Of a DNA stretch of 64,000 nucleotides, positions 9,621 to 19,056 are shown piece after piece. The position numbers were made by a program, and so were the translations under genes. The stretch is from Serratia nevei (GTDB taxonomy: Bacteria > Pseudomonadota > Gammaproteobacteria > Enterobacterales > Enterobacteriaceae), in assembly GCF_037948395.1 (NCBI RefSeq), contig NZ_CP149940.1, positions 1,116,001 to 1,180,000 of the forward strand, given 5' to 3'. The notes under the pieces are model-generated. The model was not told the DNA's origin. It was given only the letters and a program-made list of their open reading frames with translations, and searched no databases. Position 1 is the first letter of the stretch, and each line of letters starts with the position of its first letter.

Positions 9621-10400
9621 ATGCCGAAATTTTCAGCCAACCTGTCCATGCTGTTCACCGAAGTCGATTTCATGCAGCGCTTCCGCCGGGCGAAGGAGCA
9701 GGGCTTCAGCGCGGTGGAATACATGTTTCCCTATGACTACCCGATCGCCGCGCTGCGCAGCGAACTGGAGGCGCATCGCCTGAGCCAGGTGCTGTTCAAC
9801 CTGCCGGCCGGCGACTGGGCAGCGGGCGAACGGGGCATCGCCTGCTTGCCGGGGCGCGAAGCGGAGTTCCGCGACGGCGTTGGGCGCGCGATCGAGTATG
9901 CGCAGGCGCTGGGCTGCGATCGCATCAACTGTCTGATCGGCAATCCGGATCCCGCCGTCGGCCGCCACGCCACCGACGAACGGGTGAAAGAGAATCTGAG
10001 CTACGCCGCCGACGCTCTGGCGCGGCAGAATATCCGTCTGCTGATCGAACCGATCAACCGTTACGACATGCCGCAGTTCTACCTGCAAACCTCCCGGCAG
10101 GCGATCGAACTGATCGAGGCGATCGGCAGCCCCAACCTGTATCTGCAGTACGACCTTTACCACATGCAGCGCATGGAGGGAGAGCTGACGCAGACCCTTG
10201 AGCGCCTGCTGGCGAAGATCGACCACATTCAGGTCGCCGACAATCCGGGGCGGCACGAGCCGGGCACCGGTGAAATCAACTGCGAGTTTATCTTCGCGCA
10301 GCTGGATCGCATGGGTTATCGCGGCTGGATCGGCTGTGAATACAAACCGCTCACCACCACGGAAAGCGGCCTGTCATGGATTAAAAAATACCTGTCTTGA
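9621..10400 (+). CDS. hyi: Hydroxypyruvate isomerase Hyi
   Basis: A 259-residue TIM-barrel protein (E. coli Hyi is 258 aa) interconverting hydroxypyruvate and tartronate semialdehyde. It opens MPKFSANLSMLFTEVDFMQR, matching the family. Catalytic-region blocks are LLIEPINRYDMPQFYLQT, YLQYDLYHMQRMEG and NPGRHEPGTGEI. I chose the ATG at 9621, which follows GAGGAACC, over an in-frame upstream codon that overlaps gcl, because it gives the family length. Only 11 bp separate it from gcl. Confidence 0.94.
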   Translation: MPKFSANLSMLFTEVDFMQRFRRAKEQGFSAVEYMFPYDYPIAALRSELEAHRLSQVLFNLPAGDWAAGERGIACLPGREAEFRDGVGRAIEYAQALGCDRINCLIGNPDPAVGRHATDERVKENLSYAADALARQNIRLLIEPINRYDMPQFYLQTSRQAIELIEAIGSPNLYLQYDLYHMQRMEGELTQTLERLLAKIDHIQVADNPGRHEPGTGEINCEFIFAQLDRMGYRGWIGCEYKPLTTTESGLSWIKKYLS

Positions 10401-10410
10401 GGAGATGAAA

Positions 10411-11292
10411 ATGAAAGTGGGATTTATCGGTCTGGGCATCATGGGCGCGCCGATGGCGGAAAAACTGCTGGCGGGTGGGCACACGCTTTACGCCCACACC
10501 CGGCATGAGGTGCCGGCGGCACTGTTGCAGCAAGGGGCCATCGCCTGCCGCGATCCGCAGCAGGTGGCGGATGAGGCGGACGTGATCTTTATCATGGTGC
10601 CGGATACGCCGCAGGTGGAAGAGGTGCTGTTCGGTGAACGCGGCTGCGCCGCCGGCAAGCTGAACGGCAAAGTGGTGGTGGACATGAGCTCCATTTCACC
10701 GCTGGAGACCAAGCGATTCGCGCAGCGTATCAACCAGCTGGGCGCCCAGTATCTGGACGCGCCGGTTTCCGGCGGCGAAGTGGGTGCCAAACAGGGCACG
10801 CTGACCATCATGGTGGGCGGCGAGGAAGCGACCTTCGAACGGGTGCAGCCACTGCTGGCGCTGATGGGCAAGAACATCACGCTGATCGGCGGCAACGGCG
10901 ACGGGCAAACCTGCAAGGTCGCCAACCAGATCATCGTGGCGTTGACCATCGAAGCGGTCTCCGAGGCGCTGGTCTTCGCCTCGCGCGCCGGCGCCGATCC
11001 GGCCCGGGTGCGCGAAGCCCTGATGGGCGGTTTCGCCTCGTCGCGCATTCTGGAGGTGCACGGTGAGCGGATGATCAAGCGGGCGTTCGCGCCGGGGTTC
11101 CGCATCTCGCTGCACCAGAAGGATCTCAACCTGGCGCTGCAGGGCGCGAAGGCGCTGGCGCTCAGCCTGCCGAATACCGCCACCTGCCAGGAGCTGTTCA
11201 ACGTCTGCGCCGCCAATGGCGACGGCGAGCTGGATCACTCCGCGCTGGTGCGGGCGCTGGAAATCATGGGCAACCACCGGGTGGCCGGCTAA
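10411..11292 (+). CDS. glxR: 2-hydroxy-3-oxopropionate (tartronate semialdehyde) reductase GlxR
   Basis: A 293-residue beta-hydroxyacid dehydrogenase that reduces tartronate semialdehyde to D-glycerate with NAD(P)H. A Rossmann motif GFIGLGIMGAPMA at the N-terminus is followed by the substrate-binding block DAPVSGGEVGAKQGTL and the catalytic Lys block GNGDGQTCKVANQ. The ATG at 10411 has GGAG about 6 bp upstream; an alternative in-frame ATG at 10405 would add two residues. It follows hyi by 10 bp and completes the glyoxylate-to-glycerate route with glxK. Confidence 0.94.
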   Translation: MKVGFIGLGIMGAPMAEKLLAGGHTLYAHTRHEVPAALLQQGAIACRDPQQVADEADVIFIMVPDTPQVEEVLFGERGCAAGKLNGKVVVDMSSISPLETKRFAQRINQLGAQYLDAPVSGGEVGAKQGTLTIMVGGEEATFERVQPLLALMGKNITLIGGNGDGQTCKVANQIIVALTIEAVSEALVFASRAGADPARVREALMGGFASSRILEVHGERMIKRAFAPGFRISLHQKDLNLALQGAKALALSLPNTATCQELFNVCAANGDGELDHSALVRALEIMGNHRVAG

Positions 11293-11459
11293 GAGCACCC
11301 CCGGCATTTGATTTGCCGGCTTATCGTTAGAATCAGAGATGTTCGACATTAATAACGCCCTCTTTATGATAAATAAAGAGGGTCCCCGCCAATCCAATAA
11401 AAAATGATTCAGCACAATAAAAAGTAAAAAGCAGGATGCCAACCGAGGAGACACTGAAT

Positions 11460-12800
11460 ATGGCAACCGATAATGCTGTTATTAATAAAGATATTCTTAC
11501 CGCCCCTGACAAAAACCGTTTATATCGAAAAATCGCCTGGCGCATTATGCCCATTTTATTAGTGAGCTATATCGTCGGTTATCTCGATCGGGTTGGGATC
11601 TCGTTTTCGAAATTTCAAATGATGCCCGATATTCTGAACGGCAATGTCTCGATGGCCGAAGCCGTTTACGGGCTGGGCGCCGGGGTGTTTTTCATCGGCT
11701 ATATCATCGCCGGGGTACCCAGTAACATTCTGCTGAGCCGCTACGGCGCCAGAAAGATCATCGCGCTGCTGATGGTGGTGTGGGGGGCGATTTCGATGCT
11801 GAGCATCTTTATCACCAATCCCTGGCAATTCTACCTGGCGCGTTTCCTGCTGGGGCTGGCGGAGGCCGGCTTCTACCCCGGCGTGATCCTCTATCTGACG
11901 CTGTGGTTCCCGTCCAGCCAGCGCGCCAAGATGACCGCGCTGTTCGTGTGTGGCATCCCGGTCAGCAACATCATCGGCGGCCCGCTGTGCGGGTGGATCA
12001 TCGAGCACATGAACGGCCTGATGAACCTCTCCGGCTGGCAGTGGCTGTTCTTTATCAGCGGCCCGCGCGCGCTGCTGATCGCCGTCGTCATCTTCTGTTT
12101 CCTGGATAATACCTATCAGAGCGCCAAGTGGCTCAGCCCGCAGGAGAAGGCGCTGATCAAAGAGGATATGGCGCAGAGCGCGCCGCGCCAGGGCGGTGCC
12201 GGCGGGCAGGAATGGACGATGAAAAGCATGCTGAGATCGTCCGCGTTCACCAAAATGTGGCTGATTTGCTTCTGCACCGTGATGGGCCAGGGCGGGCTGG
12301 CGTTTTGGGTTCCGACCATCATTCGCGACACCGGCGTGACCTCGGTGATGGATATCGGGTTGCTGACCATGCTGCCGTACATGCTGGCGGTGGTGGCGAT
12401 GCTGGTGGCCGCGCGCAGTTCGGACAAGCATCGCGAGCGGCGCTGGCACATCATCGTGCCGTTCTGCATCGCCGCGGTGTCGCTGATCTTTATCGGCCTG
12501 TTCCCGGACAACAAGCACGTGGTGATGGCGGCGCTGTGCGTGGCGGTGGCGTCGAGCCTGGTGCCGTCGCCGCTGTTCTGGAGCCTGCCGAACGCCATTT
12601 TTACCGGCACCTGCGCCGCGGCGGGCATTGCGCTCATCAATTCCATCGCCAATATCGGCGGTTTTATTTCGCCTTATATCATCGGTTATTTCAAACAGCT
12701 GACCCACAGCAATTTGGCGGCGATGTGCGTCTTATCGACAATGATGATACTGGGGGCGATATTAACCTACAGCGTGCCGGCGAAATGGGTCAATAAATAA
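11460..12800 (+). CDS. MFS transporter, anion:cation symporter (ACS) type
   Basis: A 446-residue membrane protein of about 12 helices. The N-terminal block YRKIAWRIMPILLVSYIVGYLDRVGISFSK is typical of the ACS branch of the major facilitator superfamily (sugar acid, tartrate and similar organic anion carriers). It is followed by the loop 2-3 region LLSRYGARKIIALLM and an FYLARFLLGLAEAGFYPGVI segment. I chose the ATG at 11460, 9 bp after GAGGAG. It lies between glxR and glxK, where E. coli instead has allP-allB. Uptake of a ureide or a glycerate/glyoxylate-like acid is inferred from context; the substrate cannot be read from sequence. Confidence 0.85.
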   Translation: MATDNAVINKDILTAPDKNRLYRKIAWRIMPILLVSYIVGYLDRVGISFSKFQMMPDILNGNVSMAEAVYGLGAGVFFIGYIIAGVPSNILLSRYGARKIIALLMVVWGAISMLSIFITNPWQFYLARFLLGLAEAGFYPGVILYLTLWFPSSQRAKMTALFVCGIPVSNIIGGPLCGWIIEHMNGLMNLSGWQWLFFISGPRALLIAVVIFCFLDNTYQSAKWLSPQEKALIKEDMAQSAPRQGGAGGQEWTMKSMLRSSAFTKMWLICFCTVMGQGGLAFWVPTIIRDTGVTSVMDIGLLTMLPYMLAVVAMLVAARSSDKHRERRWHIIVPFCIAAVSLIFIGLFPDNKHVVMAALCVAVASSLVPSPLFWSLPNAIFTGTCAAAGIALINSIANIGGFISPYIIGYFKQLTHSNLAAMCVLSTMMILGAILTYSVPAKWVNK

Positions 12801-12929
12801 CACTTCCCATTATCTTCATTAAATAGTCGGCAACAGTTTTATTTTATTTCGCCGTGCATTTCTCATCTGATTATTTCAGCGGGGGAAGGCATGGCCATTT
12901 TTTATTTCGTCTCGAATAAAGGAGGCATC

Positions 12930-14072
12930 ATGAAAATTGTTATTGCACCGGATTCATTTAAAGAAAGCGTCAGCGCGGAGCGGGCGGCGCGGGCGATCGC
13001 GCGCGGCTTTCACGAGGTTTATCCCGATGCCGAGTGCGTGTGCCTGCCGATCGCCGACGGCGGCGAAGGCACGGTGGACGCGCTGGTGGCCGCCACTGGC
13101 GGGCGCAAAGTGAGCGTGACCGCCACGGGGCCGCTGGGGGAAGGGGTGGCGGCGTTTTACGGCGTCAGCGGCGACGGCAAGACGGCGGTGATCGAAATGG
13201 CGGCGGCCAGCGGGTTAATGCTGACGCCGGCCGAGCGCCGTAACCCGCTGCTGGCGACCAGCTACGGCACCGGCGAACTGATCCTGCATGCGCTGGATCA
13301 GGGCATTCGCCACCTGATCCTCGGCATCGGCGGCAGCGCCACGGTGGATGGCGGCGTCGGCATGGTGCAGGCGCTGGGCGGGCGCTTCTACCGCCCGGAC
13401 GGCAAGGCGCTGCCGTGGGGCGGCGGCGAGCTGGCGACGCTGAGCGGAATCGATCTCAGTACGCTGGATGCGCGCCTGCGGCAGTGCCGGATTGAGGTCG
13501 CCTGCGACGTAGACAATCCGCTGGTGGGGCCGCGTGGCGCGGCGGTGGTGTTCGGGCCGCAGAAGGGCGCGACGGCAGCGATGGTGGCGCAGTTGGAACA
13601 GGGCCTGACGCAGTATGCCGAGGTGATCCGCCAGAGTACCGGCCGCGACGTGCGGCACGTCGCCGGCGGCGGGGCGGCGGGCGGCATGGGGATCGCCTGC
13701 CAGGTGTTTCTCGGCGCAACGCTGAAGCCGGGCATCGAGATCGTGATGGCGGCGCTGGGCCTGGAGCAGGCGCTGGCGGAGGCCGATCTGCTGGTCACCG
13801 GCGAAGGGCGCATCGACAGCCAAACGCTGGGCGGCAAGGCGCTGTCCGGCGTCGCTCGTCTGGCGCGCGCGCGCGGCCTGCCGGTCATCGCGCTGGCCGG
13901 CGTGGTGGAGGACGGGGCGGAGGCGCTGCACGCGCAGGGGATCGACGCGATGTTCAGTATTCTGCCGCGCCTGAGTACGCTGGCGGTCGCGCTGTCGCAA
14001 GGGGAACTCAACCTGCAGCGCAGCGCCGCCAACGTCGCCCGCGCGATGCGCATCGGCCGGCGATTGGGATAA
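12930..14072 (+). CDS. glxK: Glycerate 2-kinase GlxK/GarK family
   Basis: A 380-residue glycerate kinase (E. coli GlxK is 381 aa) phosphorylating D-glycerate to 2-phosphoglycerate, linking the glyoxylate branch to glycolysis. Family blocks are [16 protein letters not shown] at the start, [31 protein letters not shown] and [19 protein letters not shown]. The ATG at 12930 follows a perfect GGAGG at 12921-12925; an in-frame ATG 13 codons upstream lacks a good ribosome site. It is convergent with allE, with a terminator between them. Confidence 0.94.
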   Translation: MKIVIAPDSFKESVSAERAARAIARGFHEVYPDAECVCLPIADGGEGTVDALVAATGGRKVSVTATGPLGEGVAAFYGVSGDGKTAVIEMAAASGLMLTPAERRNPLLATSYGTGELILHALDQGIRHLILGIGGSATVDGGVGMVQALGGRFYRPDGKALPWGGGELATLSGIDLSTLDARLRQCRIEVACDVDNPLVGPRGAAVVFGPQKGATAAMVAQLEQGLTQYAEVIRQSTGRDVRHVAGGGAAGGMGIACQVFLGATLKPGIEIVMAALGLEQALAEADLLVTGEGRIDSQTLGGKALSGVARLARARGLPVIALAGVVEDGAEALHAQGIDAMFSILPRLSTLAVALSQGELNLQRSAANVARAMRIGRRLG

Positions 14073-14081
14073 ATAAAAAAG

Positions 14082-14110
14082 AAGGCCACGCTGCGCGAGC
14101 AGGTGGCCTT
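14082..14110 (-). terminator. Terminator between convergent glxK and allE
   Basis: An 8-bp stem AAGGCCAC/GTGGCCTT encloses an inner CTGC-GCGA-GCAG hairpin. On the minus strand it is followed by CTTTTTT, so it fits best as the end of the allE-side operon. On the plus strand the tail is only GGTTTT, so termination of glxK is weaker. Confidence 0.75.
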
Positions 14111-14129
14111 GGTTTTGGCGGCGAAGCGC

Positions 14130-14915
14130 TTACGGCTCGACGTCGCGGTTGCAGTCCTTGGAGTAGATGTAGCTGAAGGTTTCCTGGCCCACCGCATAGC
14201 CCGCCTGTTGCACATAGGCGCCCATGAAGATGTAGTCGCCTTGCTTCACCGGCATCCATTCATTGTCCAGGTTGTACACGCCGGCACCGCTGAGAATGTA
14301 GGCGCCATGCTCCTGCACGTGGGTCTCGATGTAGCCGTGGCTGGCGCCGGGGGCGAAGGAGAGGATGTGCATGTTCATGTCGAAGCCCAGATCTTTCGGC
14401 AGCAGATCCTGCAGGATCACCTCGCTCATGCCCTCGTAGTGGATCTGCTCCAGGTTGGCGACGTTGTTGCTGACCACGTGCGCCTCGTAACCCTTGATGC
14501 GCTGATAGCGGCGCTTGTAGAGGAACAGGCGGCTGGATTGGCCGCCGTTGGCGTTTTCCAACCGCATCGTGACGCCCGCCGGGCAGTAAAGGTAGCCGCC
14601 GGCGGTCAGCGGGTAGTCGGTGGCGTCGGCGGAAGCGGTGATGGCGCCGTCGATGACGTACACGAAGGTTTCGAGCTCTTCGCCGCCAAAGCCTTTGGTG
14701 TTGCGGCCGCAGTCGTGCAGCGTCACCAGATAATCGACGAAGGTGGCACCCAGTTTCGGCGTCGACAAGATGGTGACGTCGCAGTTTTCAAAACCGGGAA
14801 TGACGTTGCGCACCAGGCCGTTCGGCGGGATCAGCGCATAGTTGCCGCGTTTGATGATGGCGCGCGTTGACAGAATGTCGGTTGGATAACCGGTTTGATT
14901 GTTGAAGTAACCCAC
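14130..14915 (-). CDS. allE: (S)-ureidoglycine aminohydrolase AllE
   Basis: A 261-residue bicupin (same length as E. coli AllE/YlbA) that hydrolyses (S)-ureidoglycine to (S)-ureidoglycolate plus ammonia. It opens MGYFNNQTGYPTDILSTRAI. The second cupin holds the likely Mn ligands in HGYIETHVQEHGAYILSG and Gln in the YVQQAGY strand. It is the last gene of a minus-strand unit allC-MFS-allE and is followed by a strong terminator. An internal GC-rich hairpin (14939-14957) separates it from the transporter gene. Confidence 0.94.
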   Translation of the reverse strand: MGYFNNQTGYPTDILSTRAIIKRGNYALIPPNGLVRNVIPGFENCDVTILSTPKLGATFVDYLVTLHDCGRNTKGFGGEELETFVYVIDGAITASADATDYPLTAGGYLYCPAGVTMRLENANGGQSSRLFLYKRRYQRIKGYEAHVVSNNVANLEQIHYEGMSEVILQDLLPKDLGFDMNMHILSFAPGASHGYIETHVQEHGAYILSGAGVYNLDNEWMPVKQGDYIFMGAYVQQAGYAVGQETFSYIYSKDCNRDVEP

Positions 14916-14972
14916 GTTGATTCTCCTGATCGTTGAAAGGGCGCCGCGGCGGCGCCCGGTAAAAAAGCGCCG

Positions 14973-16232
14973 TCAGGCCTCGGTGGCCGTTCGGGCTGCC
15001 GTAGTGCGTTTCATCAAGACGTTGACGGTGAAGAAAATGGCGGTGCCCACCAGCAGGATGGCGGCGGAGATGTAAAAGCCCATCACCTTGGAGCCGGTGC
15101 TGTCGGAGATCACGCCGGTGAGGAAGGGGGCGATCACCGACGAGGACATGCCGAAGAAGTTGAACACGCCGAAGCTGGTGCCATAGCCTTTCTTCGGCGC
15201 GTTGTCGGCGACGAAGGAGATCATGATCGGATCGACCGCCAGCTTACCCAGCAACCCGTACAGGATCAGGCTGATCAGCAGCATGGTGGAGTCCGGCGAA
15301 ATGACGGTGCAAACCAGCATCACCGCCGCGCACAGCTCGAGGAAAATGATCAGCTGCACCTTCTTGTTGCGGAAACGGTCGGACATGCGGCTGAAGAACA
15401 GCGCGCCCGGCACCGACGCGAACGCCACTAGGGCGGAGGAGAAGCCGATGGCCACCCCTTCAAAGCCGCGCTCTTGCTGCAGGAACGAGGGCAGCCAGGT
15501 GACTATCATGTAGTAGCCGTAGCAGGTGGCGAAGTACATTGCGTAGGCGGAGATCATGCGCAGGCTGAACAGGCCGCTGGCCTGGCCGTCCTCTTCGGGC
15601 TCGGCAGCCGTCGGCGCAGCGGTCTGGCTGACGGCCGCCGGGGCTTGAGGCTGCGAGCCTTTGATGACCACGGCGAACACCAGCGTCATCACCACCAGCA
15701 GGCCGGTGATGATGAACAGCATGATCTGCCAGTTCATGTTGAAGCTTTTCACCAGCAGGCTGGAGGCGATCAGGCCGATGGCCATGCCGAGCGCCGAGCC
15801 GCTGTTGATCACCGCGGTCGCCAGGCCACGGCGTTCCAGCGGGATATTCTCCGACGACAGGGAGTAGGCCGAGCCGTAATAAGAGCCGCAGCCCATGCCC
15901 GCCAGCAGGCTGCCGGCATAGACCATGGTCAGGCTGGTGGCGTTGCCGATCAGCAGCGTGGCGATGATGAACAGGCAGAAGCCCGGGATCAGCACCACCT
16001 TCTTGCCGAATTTGTCCACCAGGATGCCCGCCGGGATCTGCATCCCGGTGTAGGCGAAGAAGTAGAAGCTGGCGATCAGCCCCATTTCCGCATTGGAGTG
16101 CGCGCCGATGGTTTGTTGGATCTCGGGGAAGATCGGCGTCAGGACGGTGCGATAGATCCAGATCACCGCCCAGCCCAGACAGAGCACGACGACGATCTTT
16201 TTCCAGTAGCGCGGGTCGATGTCGTTGCTCAT
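14973..16232 (-). CDS. MFS transporter in the allC-allE operon
   Basis: A 419-residue, about 12-helix major facilitator protein. The first helices are IVVVLCLGWAVIWIYRTVLT and MGLIASFYFFAYTGMQIPAG, followed by the loop LVDKFGKKVVLIPGF. A charged, alanine-rich central loop (about residues 195-222) lies between the two six-helix halves. Its start overlaps the end of allC by 4 bp (ATGA), so the two are translationally coupled. Coupling to allantoate amidohydrolase suggests it imports allantoate or a related ureide. That is inference; E. coli has no counterpart at this position. Confidence 0.82.
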   Translation of the reverse strand: MSNDIDPRYWKKIVVVLCLGWAVIWIYRTVLTPIFPEIQQTIGAHSNAEMGLIASFYFFAYTGMQIPAGILVDKFGKKVVLIPGFCLFIIATLLIGNATSLTMVYAGSLLAGMGCGSYYGSAYSLSSENIPLERRGLATAVINSGSALGMAIGLIASSLLVKSFNMNWQIMLFIITGLLVVMTLVFAVVIKGSQPQAPAAVSQTAAPTAAEPEEDGQASGLFSLRMISAYAMYFATCYGYYMIVTWLPSFLQQERGFEGVAIGFSSALVAFASVPGALFFSRMSDRFRNKKVQLIIFLELCAAVMLVCTVISPDSTMLLISLILYGLLGKLAVDPIMISFVADNAPKKGYGTSFGVFNFFGMSSSVIAPFLTGVISDSTGSKVMGFYISAAILLVGTAIFFTVNVLMKRTTAARTATEA

Positions 16233-17476
16233 GCCTCGGCCCCCTGTTCGGTGTAGGCCAGCTGATACAGCGTCTGCGCCAGGATTTTCACCCCTTCGTT
16301 CAGATCGGCGACGGCGGTTTTTTCCGCCGGGTTATGGCTGATACCGGCGATGCTCGGCACGAACATCATCACCGTCGGCACGCGCGGGGCGAAGATTTGC
16401 GAGTCGTGTCCGGCGCCGCTGTGCATCATGCGGTAATTCAGCCGCTGCGTTTCGCACAGGCGGCTGACGCAGGCCACCAGCTGTTCGTTCATCGGGATCG
16501 GCGCTTCGTCCATCCACAGATCGATCTCGGCCTCGATGCCCATCTCGGCGCAGATGCGCTGGATATCCTGCTCGATCTCCTGCGTGAAGCGCAGCAGCGC
16601 GGCCTGATCGGTGTGGCGGCAGTCGAGGGTGAAGTGGGTGAAGCCCGGCACCACGTTGACGGTGTTCGGCTTCGGCTCCACCTTGCCGAAGGTCAGCACC
16701 AGCGGATCGCCCTCGGCGCGCGCCTTGGCGATCGATTCGCAGCAGATGCGGCTGAAGGCGTGCACGGTATCCCGGCGGTAACTCATCGGGGTGGTGCCGG
16801 CGTGGTTGGCTTCGCCCTGCAGACGCACGTCATAGCGCCGTTGGCCGACGATGCTGGTCACCACGCCGATGGTTTTGCCTTCGGTTTCCAGCACCTTGCC
16901 CTGCTCGATGTGGATCTCGACGAAGGCCGCGATGTCGCTGCGCAGCGGCTGATGCGGCGGAGGGAAATCGAAACCGGCGTCGCGCATGGCGTTGACGAAG
17001 CCGACGCCCTTGGCGTCCGTAATGTGCTGCACGTCTTCCCGCCGGGCCAGGCCGACGATGTTCTTGCTGCCCCAGAACACATAAGGGAAGCGGCTGCCTT
17101 CTTCTTCCGCCAGCGCGATGACTTCCAGGCTGCGCAGCGGCGGGCCGTAGGTGTCTTTGAGGTGTTTGATCGCCATGAAGGCGGCTTCGATACCGAACTG
17201 GCCGTCGAGGTTGCCGCCGTTGACCACCGTGTCGATGTGCGAACCGGAGAGAATCACCTGGTCGGGGTATTTGCTGCCCTCCAGTCGGCCGAACAGGTTG
17301 CCGACCGCATCAAAATGGGTGCTCAGCCCAGCGGCCTCGAAGGTATTTTTCAACGCGTGCTGCGCTTCGATCCATTCCGGAGTATAAAGCAGACGCGTCA
17401 TGCCGCCGCTGGGATCGGCGCCGATTTTCGATAACCAGCCGGAAATATCACGGATTTCTTGTTGGAAGTCTTTCAT
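16229..17476 (-). CDS. allC: Allantoate amidohydrolase AllC
   Basis: A 415-residue M20-family metal-dependent amidohydrolase (E. coli AllC is 411 aa) converting allantoate to (S)-ureidoglycine, CO2 and ammonia. Metal and active-site blocks are visible: LSGSHIDTVVNGGNLDGQFG, ALAEEEGSRFPYVFWGSKNI, VEIHIEQGKVLE and HSGAGHDSQIF, with dimerisation-domain segment QGEANHAGTTPMSYRRD. It is first in the allC-MFS-allE unit, 172 bp downstream of allD on the same strand. Confidence 0.95.
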   Translation of the reverse strand: MKDFQQEIRDISGWLSKIGADPSGGMTRLLYTPEWIEAQHALKNTFEAAGLSTHFDAVGNLFGRLEGSKYPDQVILSGSHIDTVVNGGNLDGQFGIEAAFMAIKHLKDTYGPPLRSLEVIALAEEEGSRFPYVFWGSKNIVGLARREDVQHITDAKGVGFVNAMRDAGFDFPPPHQPLRSDIAAFVEIHIEQGKVLETEGKTIGVVTSIVGQRRYDVRLQGEANHAGTTPMSYRRDTVHAFSRICCESIAKARAEGDPLVLTFGKVEPKPNTVNVVPGFTHFTLDCRHTDQAALLRFTQEIEQDIQRICAEMGIEAEIDLWMDEAPIPMNEQLVACVSRLCETQRLNYRMMHSGAGHDSQIFAPRVPTVMMFVPSIAGISHNPAEKTAVADLNEGVKILAQTLYQLAYTEQGAEA

Positions 17477-17648
17477 TTTTACCTGCCCGCATGTTGTGTC
17501 TCAGCGGCGATGCGGCCAGGGCTGATGCTATTCGCCGCCGGCCGGCCTATTGCGCTGAGCGCGCTGATGAAGGTTTTCTTTTTTCTCCCCGGCTCTGACA
17601 TATCAACCGCGAGCCGCGGCGTAAAAAGCCCACGATAATAAGAGTGCG

Positions 17649-18698
17649 TTAACTGGCGAAGGGATCTTTATGGTCGTAAGAACGCTGGTAAATAGCATTT
17701 GAAATTAAGTATTGATAAATATCGTCGACGATTTCGATACCGTTTTTCTCGCTTTCCATTTCACGCGCATGGCTGTTCTGCCCTGGATAAAGCACTTTGC
17801 TGACGCCCGGCGCCGGCTTAACGGCATTCAATTCTTTCATGACCTGGCTGATATTTTTACGGAATGCGGATTCGTTGGTGAAATAACCCGGGTTCAGAAC
17901 GATATGCAATTGGCCCAATTCCCGGCCGGCGCTGAGATCGTGATACATCGAGCTGACGTGTTTGCCGAACGGCAGGCCGAGCAAAATGCCCGACAGCACG
18001 TCGACCATCATCATCAGGCCGTAGCCTTTCGGCCCGGCGATCGGCAGCAGCCCGCTGACGGCGAACGGATCGGTGGTGTGCTTGCCCTCGGCGTCCACCG
18101 CCCAGGTATCCGGGATGGCGGCGTTGCGCGAGCGGGCGTCCAGCACTTTGCCCCAGGCCTGTACGGTGGTGGCCATATCGAAGGTGATCAGCTCGTCGCC
18201 TTCGCCCGGCGCGGAGAAGGCGATGGGGTTGGTGCCGTAGTAGACTTCGGCGCCGCCGTACGGCACCACCATCGGATCGGACTGGCACAGCGAAATGCCG
18301 ATCATGCCGGCGCGCGCCGCCTGTTGCACGAAGTACGACAGTGCCCCGCTGTGGCCGATGCGGCGTACGCCCACCACCGCCACGCCGTTCTCTTTCGCCA
18401 TCTCGATGGCGCGATCCATGCTCAGCTTGGCCGCCACGTGCCCGGCGCCGTTGTCGCCGTCGAAAATGGCGCTGCAGGGGCCGGTTTTTTCAAAGGTGAA
18501 ATGCGGGTGATTGTTGGTGCCGCCTTTGCTGATGCGTTCGGAATAGTATTCGACCCTGACCGCGCCGTGAGAATGAATGCCGCGCGCATCGGCATGAACC
18601 AGCACGTCGGCGACGATGCCGGCGTGTTCCTGGCTCAGGCCGGCGGCGTGAATTTTTTGCTGGATAAGCTGATGTAATTGTTGTTTAGAGACCTTCAT
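17649..18698 (-). CDS. allD: Ureidoglycolate dehydrogenase AllD
   Basis: A 349-residue NAD-dependent dehydrogenase of the malate/lactate dehydrogenase-2 (Ldh2) family. It oxidises (S)-ureidoglycolate to oxalurate, the anaerobic branch. Family blocks are HADARGIHSHGAVRVEYY, GVRRIGHSGALSYFVQQAAR, YGTNPIAFSAPGEGDE and AGPKGYGLMMMVDVLSG. I chose the ATG at 18698 (MKVSKQQLHQ), which follows AAAGGA by about 8 bp and aligns with E. coli AllD, rather than an in-frame ATG six codons earlier. It is divergent from fdrA; AllS activation is expected from E. coli. Confidence 0.94.
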   Translation of the reverse strand: MKVSKQQLHQLIQQKIHAAGLSQEHAGIVADVLVHADARGIHSHGAVRVEYYSERISKGGTNNHPHFTFEKTGPCSAIFDGDNGAGHVAAKLSMDRAIEMAKENGVAVVGVRRIGHSGALSYFVQQAARAGMIGISLCQSDPMVVPYGGAEVYYGTNPIAFSAPGEGDELITFDMATTVQAWGKVLDARSRNAAIPDTWAVDAEGKHTTDPFAVSGLLPIAGPKGYGLMMMVDVLSGILLGLPFGKHVSSMYHDLSAGRELGQLHIVLNPGYFTNESAFRKNISQVMKELNAVKPAPGVSKVLYPGQNSHAREMESEKNGIEIVDDIYQYLISNAIYQRSYDHKDPFAS

Positions 18699-19056
18699 AT
18701 ACAGTCCTTTTATCACTACGGTTTATTTAATTCGCCTCTGCGTTGTAATGTATAAATACCGGGGGGGAATAATGTGATCCAGATGCGTTTTATCCGATTG
18801 GATTAAAAATTCGTTGAATTAAATCGCCATTGTTAGAAGTTTTTTTATAAATGATTATTCCCGTCTGGATTAACTAATATTCAGGCGATTAAGTTATTTT
18901 TTCTAACAATAGATAAAGTGTGACCGTACTCACCTCTGGGCGTGGTTTTAATTTGTAGCTTGATCATTAACCTTTTCGCTGGATTCAATGCATCGCCGCA
19001 CCGCCGGTGCGGGAAATATTGCCGATATTATTAAATGCTGTCTTAAGGATATCACC
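18699..19056. promoter_or_regulatory. allD-fdrA divergent control region
   Basis: About 358 bp, markedly AT-rich against GC-rich neighbours, separating the two arms of the oxalurate pathway. It carries a perfect 10-bp inverted repeat ATTGTTAGAA (18829-18838) and TTCTAACAAT (18901-18910) spaced by 62 bp, plus repeated GGATTAA motifs. In E. coli the corresponding allD promoter is bound by AllS. No gene is supported inside it. Confidence 0.6.

Noticed and set aside
11293..11350. Terminator after glxR (CCGGCA/TGCCGG hairpin)
   Set aside because: The six-base-pair stem has no T-run, so it was not listed as a terminator.
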